Shown here one piece after another: positions 32,922 to 42,113 of a DNA stretch of 64,000 nucleotides. Both the position numbers and the translations under genes were made by a program. Below the pieces are notes generated by a model. That model was not told the DNA's origin, did no database searches, and saw only the letters and a program-made list of their open reading frames with translations. Numbering within the stretch: position 1 is the first letter of the stretch; every line of letters begins with the position of its first letter. Origin of the DNA: Caballeronia temeraria (lineage in GTDB: Bacteria; Pseudomonadota; Gammaproteobacteria; Burkholderiales; Burkholderiaceae); contig NZ_FCOI02000013.1 of the NCBI RefSeq assembly GCF_001544795.2, positions 162,640 through 226,639 on the forward strand, in the 5' to 3' direction.

Positions 32922-34103
32922 ATGCGTACTCAAGTCGGTATCGTCGGCGCGGGCCCCGCCGGGCTTCTTCTCTCTCACCTGCTTCATCTGCGCGGCATCG
33001 AATCGGTCGTGCTCGAAGCGCGCAGCCAGAACGATATCGAATCGACGATTCGCGCCGGCGTGCTCGAGCAAGGCACGATGGACACGCTCACTCAGGCCGG
33101 TCTCGGCGCGCGCATGCAGGCCGAAGGCGCGCTGCATCACGGTTTCGAACTCGCATTCGAAGGCCAGCGCCGCCGCATCGCACTGACCGAACTGACCGGC
33201 CATTCGATCACGGTCTACGCGCAGCACGAAGTCATCAAGGATCTGGTCGCGGCGCGACTCGCGGCCAACGGCGCGCTGAAGTTCAATGTGTCGAACGTGT
33301 CGCTGCACGACTTCCAGGACGGCAGCGACCGCAAGCCGCGCATCAAGTATCAGCACGAAGGCCGCGACGAAGAGCTGGAATGCGACTTCATCATCGGTTG
33401 CGACGGCTCGCAGGGTGTTTCGCGCCAGTCGATTCCCGAAGCGGTCCGCCAGGATTATCAGCGTATCTATCCGTTCGGCTGGTTCGGCATTCTGGTCGAA
33501 GCGCCGCCCTCTTCCGACGAACTGATCTACGCGCGTCACGATCGCGGCTTCGCGCTCATCAGCACGCGTTCGCCGGGCGTGCAGCGCATGTACTTCCAGT
33601 GCGACCCGAAGGATACCGTCGATGGCTGGTCCGACGACCGCATCTGGGCCGAACTGCACGCACGCGTCGATACCGCCGACGGCTGGCAGATCACCGAAGG
33701 CAAGATCTTCCAGAAGAACATCGTCGGGATGCGCAGCTTCGTCTCCACGCCGATGCAGTCGGGCAAGCTCTTCCTCGCGGGCGATGCGGCGCATATCGTG
33801 CCGCCGACCGGCGCGAAGGGCCTGAATCTCGCGGTGTCGGACGTGCGTGTGCTGAACGCGGCGCTCATCGACTTCTACAAGGAAGGCGCCACCGAAAAGC
33901 TCACGCGTTACACCGAGACGGCGCTCAAGCGCGTCTGGCGCGCCGAGCACTTCTCGTGGTGGATGACGCGCATGCTGCACAAGCTCGACGACACTTCGCC
34001 GTTCGAGCAGCGCCTGCAAGTGGCGGAGCTTGAGCACGTGACGACATCGCGCGCGGCCGCGACCGCGCTCGCCGAAAACTACGTCGGCAGCGTCGCGGTT
34101 TAA
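32922..34103 (+). CDS. pobA: 4-hydroxybenzoate 3-monooxygenase
   Basis: The 393-aa flavoprotein matches the classical PobA length. Visible are the FAD GxGxxG VGIVGAGPAGLLLSHLLHLRG (residue 4 on), ESTIRAGVLEQGT, the CDGSQGVSRQSIP DG motif and LAGDAAHIVPPTGAKGLNLA near residue 285. It converts 4-hydroxybenzoate to protocatechuate with NADPH and oxygen. The start at 32922 has a cggagac site. No pobR is adjacent; the nearest AraC gene is more than 1.4 kb away and of another type. Confidence 0.96.
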   Translation: MRTQVGIVGAGPAGLLLSHLLHLRGIESVVLEARSQNDIESTIRAGVLEQGTMDTLTQAGLGARMQAEGALHHGFELAFEGQRRRIALTELTGHSITVYAQHEVIKDLVAARLAANGALKFNVSNVSLHDFQDGSDRKPRIKYQHEGRDEELECDFIIGCDGSQGVSRQSIPEAVRQDYQRIYPFGWFGILVEAPPSSDELIYARHDRGFALISTRSPGVQRMYFQCDPKDTVDGWSDDRIWAELHARVDTADGWQITEGKIFQKNIVGMRSFVSTPMQSGKLFLAGDAAHIVPPTGAKGLNLAVSDVRVLNAALIDFYKEGATEKLTRYTETALKRVWRAEHFSWWMTRMLHKLDDTSPFEQRLQVAELEHVTTSRAAATALAENYVGSVAV

Positions 34104-34113
34104 CCCTGGACGG

Positions 34114-34144
34114 GACGCACGGCGTGATGTCGATGCCGTGCGTC
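34114..34144. terminator. Hairpin between convergent pobA and debranching-enzyme genes
   Basis: A 10-bp stem (gacgcacggc/gccgtgcgtc) with an 11-base loop lies in the 48-bp gap between two converging genes. No T-run follows on either side. Confidence 0.45.
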
Positions 34145-34151
34145 CCCGACG

Positions 34152-36401
34152 TCACAGCACGGCGACGACCCGCACGTCTCCTTCCACCGATGGAATCACC
34201 TGCCCGCCGACGCGCCGGAAAGTGATCGTCGCGGTCTTGTCGCCCAGACGGAGATCGCCGATTTCCAGCCAGTCGATGCCTTCGGGCAACTCCGGCCGGT
34301 CGATGCGCACTTCATCGTTGATGGCATCGACGGTCATGCCGAGACACGCTTCCAGAACCATGAAAGGCGCGCCGGCCGCCCACGCCTGAGGCAGACACGC
34401 CACCGGATACGCGATCGGCCTCTCACCGCGCTGGCGCGTGAATCCGCAGAAAAGCTCCGGCAGACGCATGTCGAACGTGACGGCGGCTTCGAACAGCGAC
34501 TGCAACAGGCCGACGGCGGCGCCGCGATCACCGTAACGGGCGAGGCCGCGAGCGCAGAGCGCCGTGTCGTGCGGCCACACCGAGCCGTTGTGATACGACA
34601 TCGGATTGAAGCGCGGCTGCCCCGCCGCCAGCGTGCGCACGCCCCAGCCAGTGTGAAAGAGCGTCGATTCGAGCTGACGCGCGACAGCCTCGCCCCGCTT
34701 GCGTTCGACGAGATCGAATGCAAGCAGATGCCCCGCATTCGACGACAGCACGCGGCACAGGTCGCCTTTGCCATCGAGCGCGATGCCGTAGAACTCCATC
34801 TCCGGCATCCAGTACATCTCCTCGACGCGTTCGCGGATGTGACGCGCGCGACGCTCGAACTCCTGCGCACTGTCGTCTTCACCGCGTTCGCGGGCGAGGC
34901 GCGCCATCGTCGAAAACGCCGTCGATGCGTAGCCTTGCACTTCGACGAGCGAGATCGGTCCGACCGGAAACTTGCCGTCCGCATGAAACACGGAATCCTG
35001 GCTGTCCTTCCAGCCTTGATTCGCGAGGCCGTGCTCGGATGCGCGCTGATAGTCGAGCAACCCGTGCGGATTCTTGTCGCAATGGCGCGCGACCCATTGC
35101 GACGCGAGTTGCAGCGCCGGCCAGATTTCATCGATCAGCGCTTTGTCGCCGGTGCGCTCCGCGTACGCGCCCGCCAGCACGATGAAGAGCGGCGTGCTGT
35201 CCACCCCGCCGTAATACAGCGCGAACGGAACCTCTCCGGTCGCCGCCATCTCGCTCTTGCGCGTCTCGTGCATGATCTTGCCGATTTCGGCATCGCGGAA
35301 CGCCGAATCCTCGCGCGCCTGATGCGCGGCGAGAAAGCGCAGCACGCCACGCGCGAGCGTCGGATGCAGCCAGAGCATTTGCAGCGATGTGATGATCGCG
35401 TCGCGCCCGAACGCCGTCGAGAACCACGGAATACCCGCGTAGGGATACGGGCCGGTTTCGAGATCGGTCGTAAGCAGGCCGAGATCGGCGAGCGAACGGT
35501 CGATCCATTCGCTGAAGAGCGGATTGCTCGACCGCACGCGCGCGCTCGCACGGCGTCGGTCGCGCATACGGCGATGCGCCTCCACCAGCGCCTCGCGAAT
35601 CGCCGGACGGCCTGATTCCGGTGCGCATTCGGCCGCTTCCGCTGCATTGCGCTTGCTTTCCTCGCTGGCATCGGAGAGCGCATGCGTCACCGCCGTCACC
35701 GACAGATACACGGAAATCGCCGTCTCCGACTGGATATGCAGCGCGTAATCGGCGCGAGTGGGCGACAGCACGTCCGGCGCCGGCGTGAACTGGATGCGCG
35801 CCGTGCGCTCCACCTCGTCCAGACCGATATAGCGCAGCACGACCTCGCCGTTCTCGACCACCGGCGGACGCAGACTGCCGCGCTTGCCACGTTTCGCGCC
35901 ACGGACCTCGAACATGTCGAGAAAATCCGCCTTGAAGGAGATCGAGAGCGGCACCGTGGACGGCTCCGTGCCGTAATTGGTCAGCACGATGCTCTCGTGC
36001 AGCACATGCCCCGACAGCACGCGCTTGCGCTCGACGTGAATCACGCCTTCGGGCGTTCGCGCCCCGCCGATGGGCGGCAGCGGACGGTTCGTCAGATGCG
36101 CTGTGAAGACGGCGTTGTCGCTCGATACGCTGCCCGAAAGCAGCGACGGCGCGCGCCCGCCAAACGTCAGCACGAGTTCCGAAAGCACGCGCGTGTCGTT
36201 CACGAAGAGGCCGTCGTCGCCGCCGCGAATATCGCCGTTCGCGTCGTAGACGGCGAACGTATTTCCCGACTTCAGCACGAACTGGCGTTCGCTCGGAATG
36301 TTGGGATGCTCGGTCGGGATGAACGCCTCGTCCGGCAGTTTCGCTTGCGACTCCTGCGACTGTTGTTGTTGCTGCTGTTGCGACTGTTCCTGTGTATTCA
36401 T
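34152..36401 (-). CDS. Amylo-alpha-1,6-glucosidase-type glycogen-debranching protein
   Basis: The 749-aa protein has a short Gln-rich leader, an N-terminal beta domain (FVLKSGNTFAVYDANGDIRGGDDGLFVNDTRVLSELVLTFGGRAPSLLSGSV, residues 40-250) and a C-terminal (alpha/alpha)6 barrel of the GDE type. The barrel carries YPYAGIPWFSTAFGRDAIITSLQMLWL, YYGGVDSTPLFIVLAGAY, LANQGWKDSQDSVFHADG and MSYHNGSVWPHDTALCARGLARYG. It probably trims alpha-1,6 branches in stored glucans or acts on related oligosaccharides. The start at 36401 has an aggaagg site. It stands alone, not in a glg operon. Confidence 0.88.
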   Translation of the reverse strand: MNTQEQSQQQQQQQSQESQAKLPDEAFIPTEHPNIPSERQFVLKSGNTFAVYDANGDIRGGDDGLFVNDTRVLSELVLTFGGRAPSLLSGSVSSDNAVFTAHLTNRPLPPIGGARTPEGVIHVERKRVLSGHVLHESIVLTNYGTEPSTVPLSISFKADFLDMFEVRGAKRGKRGSLRPPVVENGEVVLRYIGLDEVERTARIQFTPAPDVLSPTRADYALHIQSETAISVYLSVTAVTHALSDASEESKRNAAEAAECAPESGRPAIREALVEAHRRMRDRRRASARVRSSNPLFSEWIDRSLADLGLLTTDLETGPYPYAGIPWFSTAFGRDAIITSLQMLWLHPTLARGVLRFLAAHQAREDSAFRDAEIGKIMHETRKSEMAATGEVPFALYYGGVDSTPLFIVLAGAYAERTGDKALIDEIWPALQLASQWVARHCDKNPHGLLDYQRASEHGLANQGWKDSQDSVFHADGKFPVGPISLVEVQGYASTAFSTMARLARERGEDDSAQEFERRARHIRERVEEMYWMPEMEFYGIALDGKGDLCRVLSSNAGHLLAFDLVERKRGEAVARQLESTLFHTGWGVRTLAAGQPRFNPMSYHNGSVWPHDTALCARGLARYGDRGAAVGLLQSLFEAAVTFDMRLPELFCGFTRQRGERPIAYPVACLPQAWAAGAPFMVLEACLGMTVDAINDEVRIDRPELPEGIDWLEIGDLRLGDKTATITFRRVGGQVIPSVEGDVRVVAVL

Positions 36402-36578
36402 TGCACCTTCCTGAAAGTAATCTGAAGGGTGTTCGTGAAGCGCTCTGGACCGCGCCAGAGCGCCTGGCATGCTGCAATCGTCCGGTCGCGCGTAGCTTTC
36501 ATGCAGCAAGTGAGCCGCTTACCCGCTATCATCGACGGTTTTTCGACCCAACCACGCCTGACGGGTTCTCCGCGCGCA

Positions 36579-37373
36579 ATGTCATTTCCGCATATCGACT
36601 TACTTTATTCTGCCTCAGGACTCGCGGTAGGTTTCCTGGTCGGGCTGACGGGCGTGGGCGGTGGCTCTCTGATGACGCCGCTGCTCGTCCTGCTGTTCGG
36701 CATTCATCCGGCGACCGCCGTCGGCACCGATCTGTTGTACGCTGCCGCGACCAAGACCGCCGGCACACTCGTTCACGGCATCAAGGGCTCGGTCGACTGG
36801 CGCATCACTGGCCGTCTCGCGGCAGGCAGCGTGCCGGCAGCGGCTATCACACTGTACTTTCTGCATGAGCACGGCATTACATCGCCGGGCACCGCGCGGC
36901 TCATCCAGTTGATACTCGGCACGGCGCTCCTCATCACCGCCATTTCGCTGATCTTCAGGCCGCAACTCGCACGCTTCGCCTACAAGAAGGGGCATGGCCG
37001 TCCCGAACACCCCGTTCGCACGGCCGCCTGGACGGTAGTCACCGGCGCGATTCTCGGCGTGCTGGTTTCGATCACCTCCGTGGGCGCGGGCGCGATCGGC
37101 GTGACCGTGCTGCTCCTGCTTTATCCGCGTCTCGCGACGGTGCGCATTGTCGGCTCCGACGTGGCCCACGCCGTGCCGCTCACGCTCATTGCCGGCGCCG
37201 GTCACTGGATGCTCGGCTCGGTCGACTGGGACTTGCTCGCCTCGCTCCTCGTGGGCTCGATTCCAGGCATCGCCGTTGGCAGCATGCTGTCTTCGAAGGC
37301 GCCGGAAACCCTGCTGCGACGCGTGCTCGCCGCGACGCTCGTTCTCGTCGGAGCAAAGCTCGTGTTCAGTTGA
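36579..37373 (+). CDS. TSUP-family (TauE/SafE) membrane permease
   Basis: The 264-aa protein has about eight membrane helices with the family repeats FLVGLTGVGGGSLMTPLLVLLFGIHPATAVGTDLLYAA and GVLVSITSVGAGAIGVTVLLLLYP. Members export sulfite, sulfoacetate or related anions; the substrate cannot be predicted here. The start at 36579 is chosen from family length and helix position because the upstream extension is polar. The ribosome site is unclear. Confidence 0.9.
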   Translation: MSFPHIDLLYSASGLAVGFLVGLTGVGGGSLMTPLLVLLFGIHPATAVGTDLLYAAATKTAGTLVHGIKGSVDWRITGRLAAGSVPAAAITLYFLHEHGITSPGTARLIQLILGTALLITAISLIFRPQLARFAYKKGHGRPEHPVRTAAWTVVTGAILGVLVSITSVGAGAIGVTVLLLLYPRLATVRIVGSDVAHAVPLTLIAGAGHWMLGSVDWDLLASLLVGSIPGIAVGSMLSSKAPETLLRRVLAATLVLVGAKLVFS

Positions 37374-37628
37374 TGTTAGTCACGGTCGTTCGCGCTTTCC
37401 AGTCGGCCAAAAGACATAGGCGGATTCGCACGAAATTCCTGTTTTTCTCCTATGCCGTTCGGCCGGGTTTCATGCGGCGGCGCGATGCGGCATCATCCCC
37501 ACTCAGTTGAACCGCGAGCAGCAAGGCGGTCAAGTCGGGGCGCCGGTAACGGGCGCGTCATCTTTCGGCGTCGATAATGCGGGCGTGCGTCATCGGGCGT
37601 GCGCCGCTTGTTCACGAGGAGTCAGGCG

Positions 37629-39326
37629 ATGAATGAAAACGATCATCCGCAGCACGAACTTCCGTCTGGCAATGACACTCCAGTTGGCGATGCGCCCACC
37701 GACCCCTCGCGGCGGCGGCTGCTCGCGGCTGGCGTGGGTCTCGCGGGGCTGTCGCTCGGCGGGTGCAATCTGTTCGACAGCAAGCCTTCCACTCCGAAGA
37801 CGGCAGCCGATCTCGCGCTCGACCGCACGCTCGCGGCCAAGGTGCAGCACATCGTCGTGATTTACGCGGAGAACCGCAGCTTCACGAATCTCTACGGCAA
37901 CTACCCGGGCGTGCAATATCCGCTCTCGGCCGTGCCCGCATCGCATTACACGCAGTTCGACCGCGACGGCGTCACGCCCATGCCCACGCTCCCGAAAATC
38001 TGGGGCGGGCTCGTGCCTCAGGCGCAGGAAGTCGGCGGCAAGCATTACGCGATCACCGAGCAGCAAATCGCCGACTTGCGGAACGCGCCCTTCGAGATCG
38101 CGGATGCGCACGGCGCGCCGCTGCCCAATTCCGTCATCACGCGGGATCTCGTGCATCGCTTCTATCAGAACCAGATGCAGATCAATGCGGGACGCAACAA
38201 TCAGTTCGCGGCGTGGGGCGACTCGGGCGGCCTCGTGATGGGCCATTACCGGAATTCGCCGGACACGCTGAGATTGTGGGGACTCGCGCAGCAATACACG
38301 CTCTGCGACAACTTCTTCATGTCGGCGTTCGGCGGTTCGTGGCTGAATCACATCTTCCTGATTTCCGCGCAGGCGCCCTTCTATCCCGACGTGAAGGGGA
38401 GCCCGGCGGCGAAGCTGCTCGCGGTCGTCGAAGGCGACGATCCCACAGGTTCGCGTCTGAAGCTCGCGCCCGATTCACCGAAATCCGCACTCGAAGGGCC
38501 GCCGAAATTCGTTCGCGACGGCGCGCTCACCGCGGACGGCTACGCGGTCAACACCATGTTTCCGCCGTATCAGCCGAGCAACGTACCGCCACCGCAAGGC
38601 GGCGATCCACGTTACGCGGATCGCTCGAACGCGTCGGTTTTGCCGCCGCAGACTTACGCGACCATCGGCGATCGTCTGTCGGACAAGAATGTCGACTGGG
38701 CGTGGTACAGCGGCGCATGGCAGTACGCGCTGGAGCATCGCGACACCGGCGCGGTGCCCGATTTCCAGTATCACCATCAGCCGTTCAATTATTTCGCCAG
38801 CTTCGCGCCGGGCACGGAGGCGCGCGCCCGGCATCTGCGCGACGCCGGCCTGGGCGACGATCCGTCGACGAACAAGCTGCTCGCGGACATCGACTCTGGC
38901 CGCCTGCCCGCCGTCACGTTCTACAAGCCGCAGGGCAATCTGAACATGCACGCGGGTTATGCGGACGTCGCTTCGGGCGACCGGCATATTTCGAACGTGA
39001 TCGAACATATCCAGCGCGGGCCGCAGTGGGCGAACACCGTGGTGATCGTCACCGTCGACGAGAACGGCGGGTGGTGGGACCACGTCTCGCCACCGAAGGG
39101 CGATCGCTGGGGACCCGGCTCGCGCATCCCGGCGCTCGTGATTTCGCCGTTTGCGCGAAAGGGCTACGTCGATCACACCGTGTACGACACGAACTCGATC
39201 CTGCGCTTCATCTCCCGCGTGCACGATCTCGCGCCGCTCGACGGCGTGGCCGCACGGGATCGCGCGTTCGCCGCGAGCGGCCAGGCGCCGCTTGGCGACC
39301 TGACAGGCTCACTCGATCTTGCGTAA
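37629..39326 (+). CDS. Tat-exported lipoprotein phosphoesterase (AcpA/phospholipase C family)
   Basis: The 565-aa protein has a twin-arginine signal (DPSRRRLLAAGVGLAGLSLGGC) that also carries a lipobox (LGGC). The PF04185 domain follows: IYAENRSFTNLYGNYPGVQYPLSAV with the metal-binding Glu-Asn, LWGLAQQYTLCDNFF, GGSWLNHIFLISAQAPF, NTVVIVTVDENGGWWDHVSPP and ISPFARKGYVDHTVYDTNSILRFI. It is probably an acid phosphatase or phospholipase C attached to the envelope. The ATG at 37629 has a gaggagt site. It is followed convergently by ridA. Confidence 0.92.
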   Translation: MNENDHPQHELPSGNDTPVGDAPTDPSRRRLLAAGVGLAGLSLGGCNLFDSKPSTPKTAADLALDRTLAAKVQHIVVIYAENRSFTNLYGNYPGVQYPLSAVPASHYTQFDRDGVTPMPTLPKIWGGLVPQAQEVGGKHYAITEQQIADLRNAPFEIADAHGAPLPNSVITRDLVHRFYQNQMQINAGRNNQFAAWGDSGGLVMGHYRNSPDTLRLWGLAQQYTLCDNFFMSAFGGSWLNHIFLISAQAPFYPDVKGSPAAKLLAVVEGDDPTGSRLKLAPDSPKSALEGPPKFVRDGALTADGYAVNTMFPPYQPSNVPPPQGGDPRYADRSNASVLPPQTYATIGDRLSDKNVDWAWYSGAWQYALEHRDTGAVPDFQYHHQPFNYFASFAPGTEARARHLRDAGLGDDPSTNKLLADIDSGRLPAVTFYKPQGNLNMHAGYADVASGDRHISNVIEHIQRGPQWANTVVIVTVDENGGWWDHVSPPKGDRWGPGSRIPALVISPFARKGYVDHTVYDTNSILRFISRVHDLAPLDGVAARDRAFAASGQAPLGDLTGSLDLA

Positions 39327-39335
39327 CGGGAAAGG

Positions 39336-39728
39336 CTACGCGCGTTCGACCCACGCGCGCGCGGAGATTTCCAGCAAGTAACCGTAGTGCAGCGCGCCGA
39401 CCGGCACCACGGCGCGCGCCGGTTTCCACGCGCCGAAGTGCCGTGCGTAGATCTCGTTGAACGCCTTCCAGTGCTCGACGCCGACGAGATACACCGTCAC
39501 CTCGATGCAATCGGCGAGACTCGCCCCCGCCGCTTCGAGCACAGTGCGTAGATTGGAAAGCGTCTGCTCGGCTTGCGTTTCGAACGGAAGATCGCCGGTA
39601 TGGGTGCCGTCCGGCCGAATCGGCAACTGGCCGGATACGCAGACGAGGTTGCCTGCGCGCGTCGCGTGGCTGTAATGACCGGCCGGAATCGGCAGGCCGG
39701 GCGCGTTGATGAGTTCGATCGATGGCAT
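39336..39728 (-). CDS. RidA-family (YjgF/YER057c/UK114) protein
   Basis: The 130-aa protein has the RidA fold: the start MPSIELINAPGLPIPAGHYSHATRAGNLVCVSGQLPIRPDGTHTGDLPFETQAEQTLSNLRTVLEAAGASLADCIEVTVYLVGVEHW, then RAVVPVGALHYGYLLEISARAWV. The usual arginine (KPARAVVPV) is present. RidA proteins hydrolyse reactive enamines and imines from PLP enzymes; some subgroups have specialised substrates. It is convergent with the phosphoesterase and divergent from the epimerase gene. Confidence 0.93.
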   Translation of the reverse strand: MPSIELINAPGLPIPAGHYSHATRAGNLVCVSGQLPIRPDGTHTGDLPFETQAEQTLSNLRTVLEAAGASLADCIEVTVYLVGVEHWKAFNEIYARHFGAWKPARAVVPVGALHYGYLLEISARAWVERA

Positions 39729-39866
39729 CGTGGGTCCGGATTGCGTCGATGGATTCGGATTGTTGATTCTGAGTCAAGTTTCATTTGAGACTATCGCTGT
39801 TTTTGCGAAAGTCGAAGCGGCTCATACTGCGCTCATCGCAGTTTGAACCTTTGACGGAGCAAGAAC

Positions 39867-40763
39867 ATGAACATCTTTATCACGGGCGCGGGCGGTTTCA
39901 TCGGCGGCTCGATCGCGGCGGGACTCGCGCAGGACGGACATCGCGTGCGCGGGCTGATCCGTCGCGCGGAACAGGCGGACGAACTGAAACGGCTGAACAT
40001 CGAACCGGTCATCGGCAGTCTGGACGATACCGCGCTGCTCGCCGCCGAAGCGCGCGCCGCCGATGCGGTCATCAACGCGGCCAGCAGCGATCATCGCGGC
40101 GCGGTCGAAGCGCTGATCGGCGCGCTCGAAGGCTCGAACAAGCCGTTTTTGCATACGAGCGGATCGAGCATTGTCGGCGATGCGTCGGGCGGCGAAGCGT
40201 CGGACAACATCTACACCGAGGACGGTCTGCCCGAACCGACGCCGGACAAGGCGCCGCGCGTCGCAATCGACAATCTCGTGCTCGACGCCGCCAAGCGTGG
40301 CGTGCGCTCGGCCGTACTCTGCAACACGCTGATCTACGGCCACGGCGCGGTGCGGGATACGGCGAGCGTTCAATTGCCGCGTCTGGAGCGTCAGGCGCGC
40401 AAGAGCGGCATCGTCCGTCACGTGGGACGCGGCTTGAATATCTGGTCGAACGTGCATATCGACGATGTCGTCGGCATCTATCGGCTTGCGCTCGAGAAAT
40501 CGCCGGCGGGAACGTTCTACTTCGTCGAAAGCGGCGAGGCGCAATTCCGCGACATGACGACCGCGATGGCGAAGGCTCTCGGTCTGCGCGGGCCGGAAGA
40601 CTGGCCGTTGCCGGCAGCGATCGAGGAATGGGGTTATGAAATGGCGTCCTACGGACTCGGGTCGAACAGCCGCGTGCGCAGCAAGCGCACCCGCGAGCTG
40701 CTCGGCTGGCAGCCCAAGCGCACGTCCGTGATCGAATGGATCGAAAGGGATCTGGTCGTCTGA
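39867..40763 (+). CDS. NAD-dependent epimerase/dehydratase (atypical SDR)
   Basis: The 298-aa Rossmann protein has the nucleotide motif MNIFITGAGGFIGGSIAAGLAQDGHRVRGLIRR, a second strand with VIGSLDD, and the middle SGSSIVGDASGGEA. The YxxxK pair is not obvious, which fits atypical short-chain reductases. The substrate is unknown, with sugar nucleotides or xenobiotic carbonyls possible. A ggagcaag site precedes the ATG. Confidence 0.88.
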   Translation: MNIFITGAGGFIGGSIAAGLAQDGHRVRGLIRRAEQADELKRLNIEPVIGSLDDTALLAAEARAADAVINAASSDHRGAVEALIGALEGSNKPFLHTSGSSIVGDASGGEASDNIYTEDGLPEPTPDKAPRVAIDNLVLDAAKRGVRSAVLCNTLIYGHGAVRDTASVQLPRLERQARKSGIVRHVGRGLNIWSNVHIDDVVGIYRLALEKSPAGTFYFVESGEAQFRDMTTAMAKALGLRGPEDWPLPAAIEEWGYEMASYGLGSNSRVRSKRTRELLGWQPKRTSVIEWIERDLVV

Positions 40764-40820
40764 ACCCGAGCGGCGCGGCAAACTGGCTTGACCAATTTTC
40801 CGCGCCGGCTCGCATTCGAG

Positions 40821-41930
40821 TTACTTCAGCGCGTCCGCAAACTTCGCGATGTCCGCTTCCGGCATGCCTGATTGCGTCGCCGAATCGCGGATTTGCTTCC
40901 ACGTCGTCGGATCGATCGCGATGCCGTTCGCGCTGCGATCCGCGCGACGCGCCTCTTCCGGCTCGCCCGGCGCGTAGATCGCATCGATACCTTCGGCGCG
41001 CGGCGACGCCTTCATCCATTCGAGAAACGCCTCGGCTTCCGCCTGGGCCTTGGGCGCATCGAAAGCGTTCGGATCGACGATCACCGAAGTCATGCAGTTG
41101 ATGATCGCGCTCGACTGCTCCAGCGTGTCTTCGTGCGTCGTATAGCCGCCCGAGAGCGCGCCGCCGAAAATCTCGCACAGCGCCGCCAGTCCCGAACCCT
41201 TGTGCAGGCCGAACGCGGTGAGCGAGCCGAACGGCTCCTCGTGCATCACCTTCGGCTCGATGGTCGGCTTGCCTTCGTGATCGAGCAGCATGCCCGGCGC
41301 GACCTTCACGCCCTTGTTGTACGCGACGCGCGTCTTGCCATACGCGATGCCCGCAGTCGCAAAGTCGAGCACGAGCGGGCTCTTGCCGTCGCGCGGATAG
41401 GCGGCGCAGAACGGATTCGTGCCGAAACGCCTGTCGATGCCGCCAAAGGGCGCGACGAGCGGATCGCCCGCGACGTTCACGAAGTGGAACGACACGAGTC
41501 CCGCCTTCGCGCACTGTTCCGCCCAGTGGCCGATGCGCCCGATGTGATGCGCATTGCGCAACCCGACCGCGCACACGCCGAGCTTCTTCGCCCGTTCGAT
41601 GCCGTGCTCCATCGCCTCGTAGGCGACGACCTGGCCGAAGCCCTTGCGGCCATCCACAGTCAGCACCGCGCCGGCGTCGCGCACGATTTCGGCATGCGTG
41701 TTGAGCTTCAACTGCCCTTCGGCGAGCGATGCGACATAGCGCGGGATCATGCCGACGCCGTGCGAATCGTGGCCCGACAGATTCGACATCACGAGATGAT
41801 CCGCGACCAGTTCGGCCTCGCGCGGCGCGCTGCCGGCGGATTCCCAGATGGCACGGACATAGGCGTGCAGCGTGTTCGCGTCGATGCGCTGTTCGGCGGC
41901 CGAAGGGGTGGACGTGGGGGATGCGTTCAT
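40821..41930 (-). CDS. Ldh-family (malate/L-lactate type) NAD(P) oxidoreductase
   Basis: The 369-aa protein belongs to the Ldh_2 family: LVADHLVMSNLSGHDSHGVGMIPRYVASLAEGQL (with catalytic His) near residue 45, GRKGFGQVVAYEAMEHGIERAKKLGVCAVGLRNAHHIGRIGHWAEQCAKAG, and FGGIDRRFGTNPFCAAYPRDG. Relatives oxidise malate, L-lactate, ureidoglycolate or 2,3-diketogulonate, or reduce cyclic imines; the substrate here is open. Met7 at 41930 is preferred to 41948 because GGAG lies upstream. Confidence 0.92.
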   Translation of the reverse strand: MNASPTSTPSAAEQRIDANTLHAYVRAIWESAGSAPREAELVADHLVMSNLSGHDSHGVGMIPRYVASLAEGQLKLNTHAEIVRDAGAVLTVDGRKGFGQVVAYEAMEHGIERAKKLGVCAVGLRNAHHIGRIGHWAEQCAKAGLVSFHFVNVAGDPLVAPFGGIDRRFGTNPFCAAYPRDGKSPLVLDFATAGIAYGKTRVAYNKGVKVAPGMLLDHEGKPTIEPKVMHEEPFGSLTAFGLHKGSGLAALCEIFGGALSGGYTTHEDTLEQSSAIINCMTSVIVDPNAFDAPKAQAEAEAFLEWMKASPRAEGIDAIYAPGEPEEARRADRSANGIAIDPTTWKQIRDSATQSGMPEADIAKFADALK

Positions 41931-42053
41931 TGCGACACTCGTCTCCATAGTTGATGGCTCGCGCGCTCGTTTTTGAGATGCGCGCGGGCTATCACTTTAC
42001 AGACGATCAACTGGCCTTACCAGTTTGTTTTTACAAAATCGCTGAAAACCGAC

Positions 42054-42080
42054 GAAAAAAAGCCCGGGCGAACCGGGCTT
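42054..42080 (-). terminator. Terminator after the M20 peptidase gene
   Basis: A 7-bp stem (agcccgg/ccgggct) with loop gcgaa is followed on the minus strand by TTTTTTT. It lies 34 bp past the stop. Confidence 0.85.
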
Positions 42081-42113
42081 CCCAAACGAAACGAAGGCTG
42101 AACGCTCTTCCCC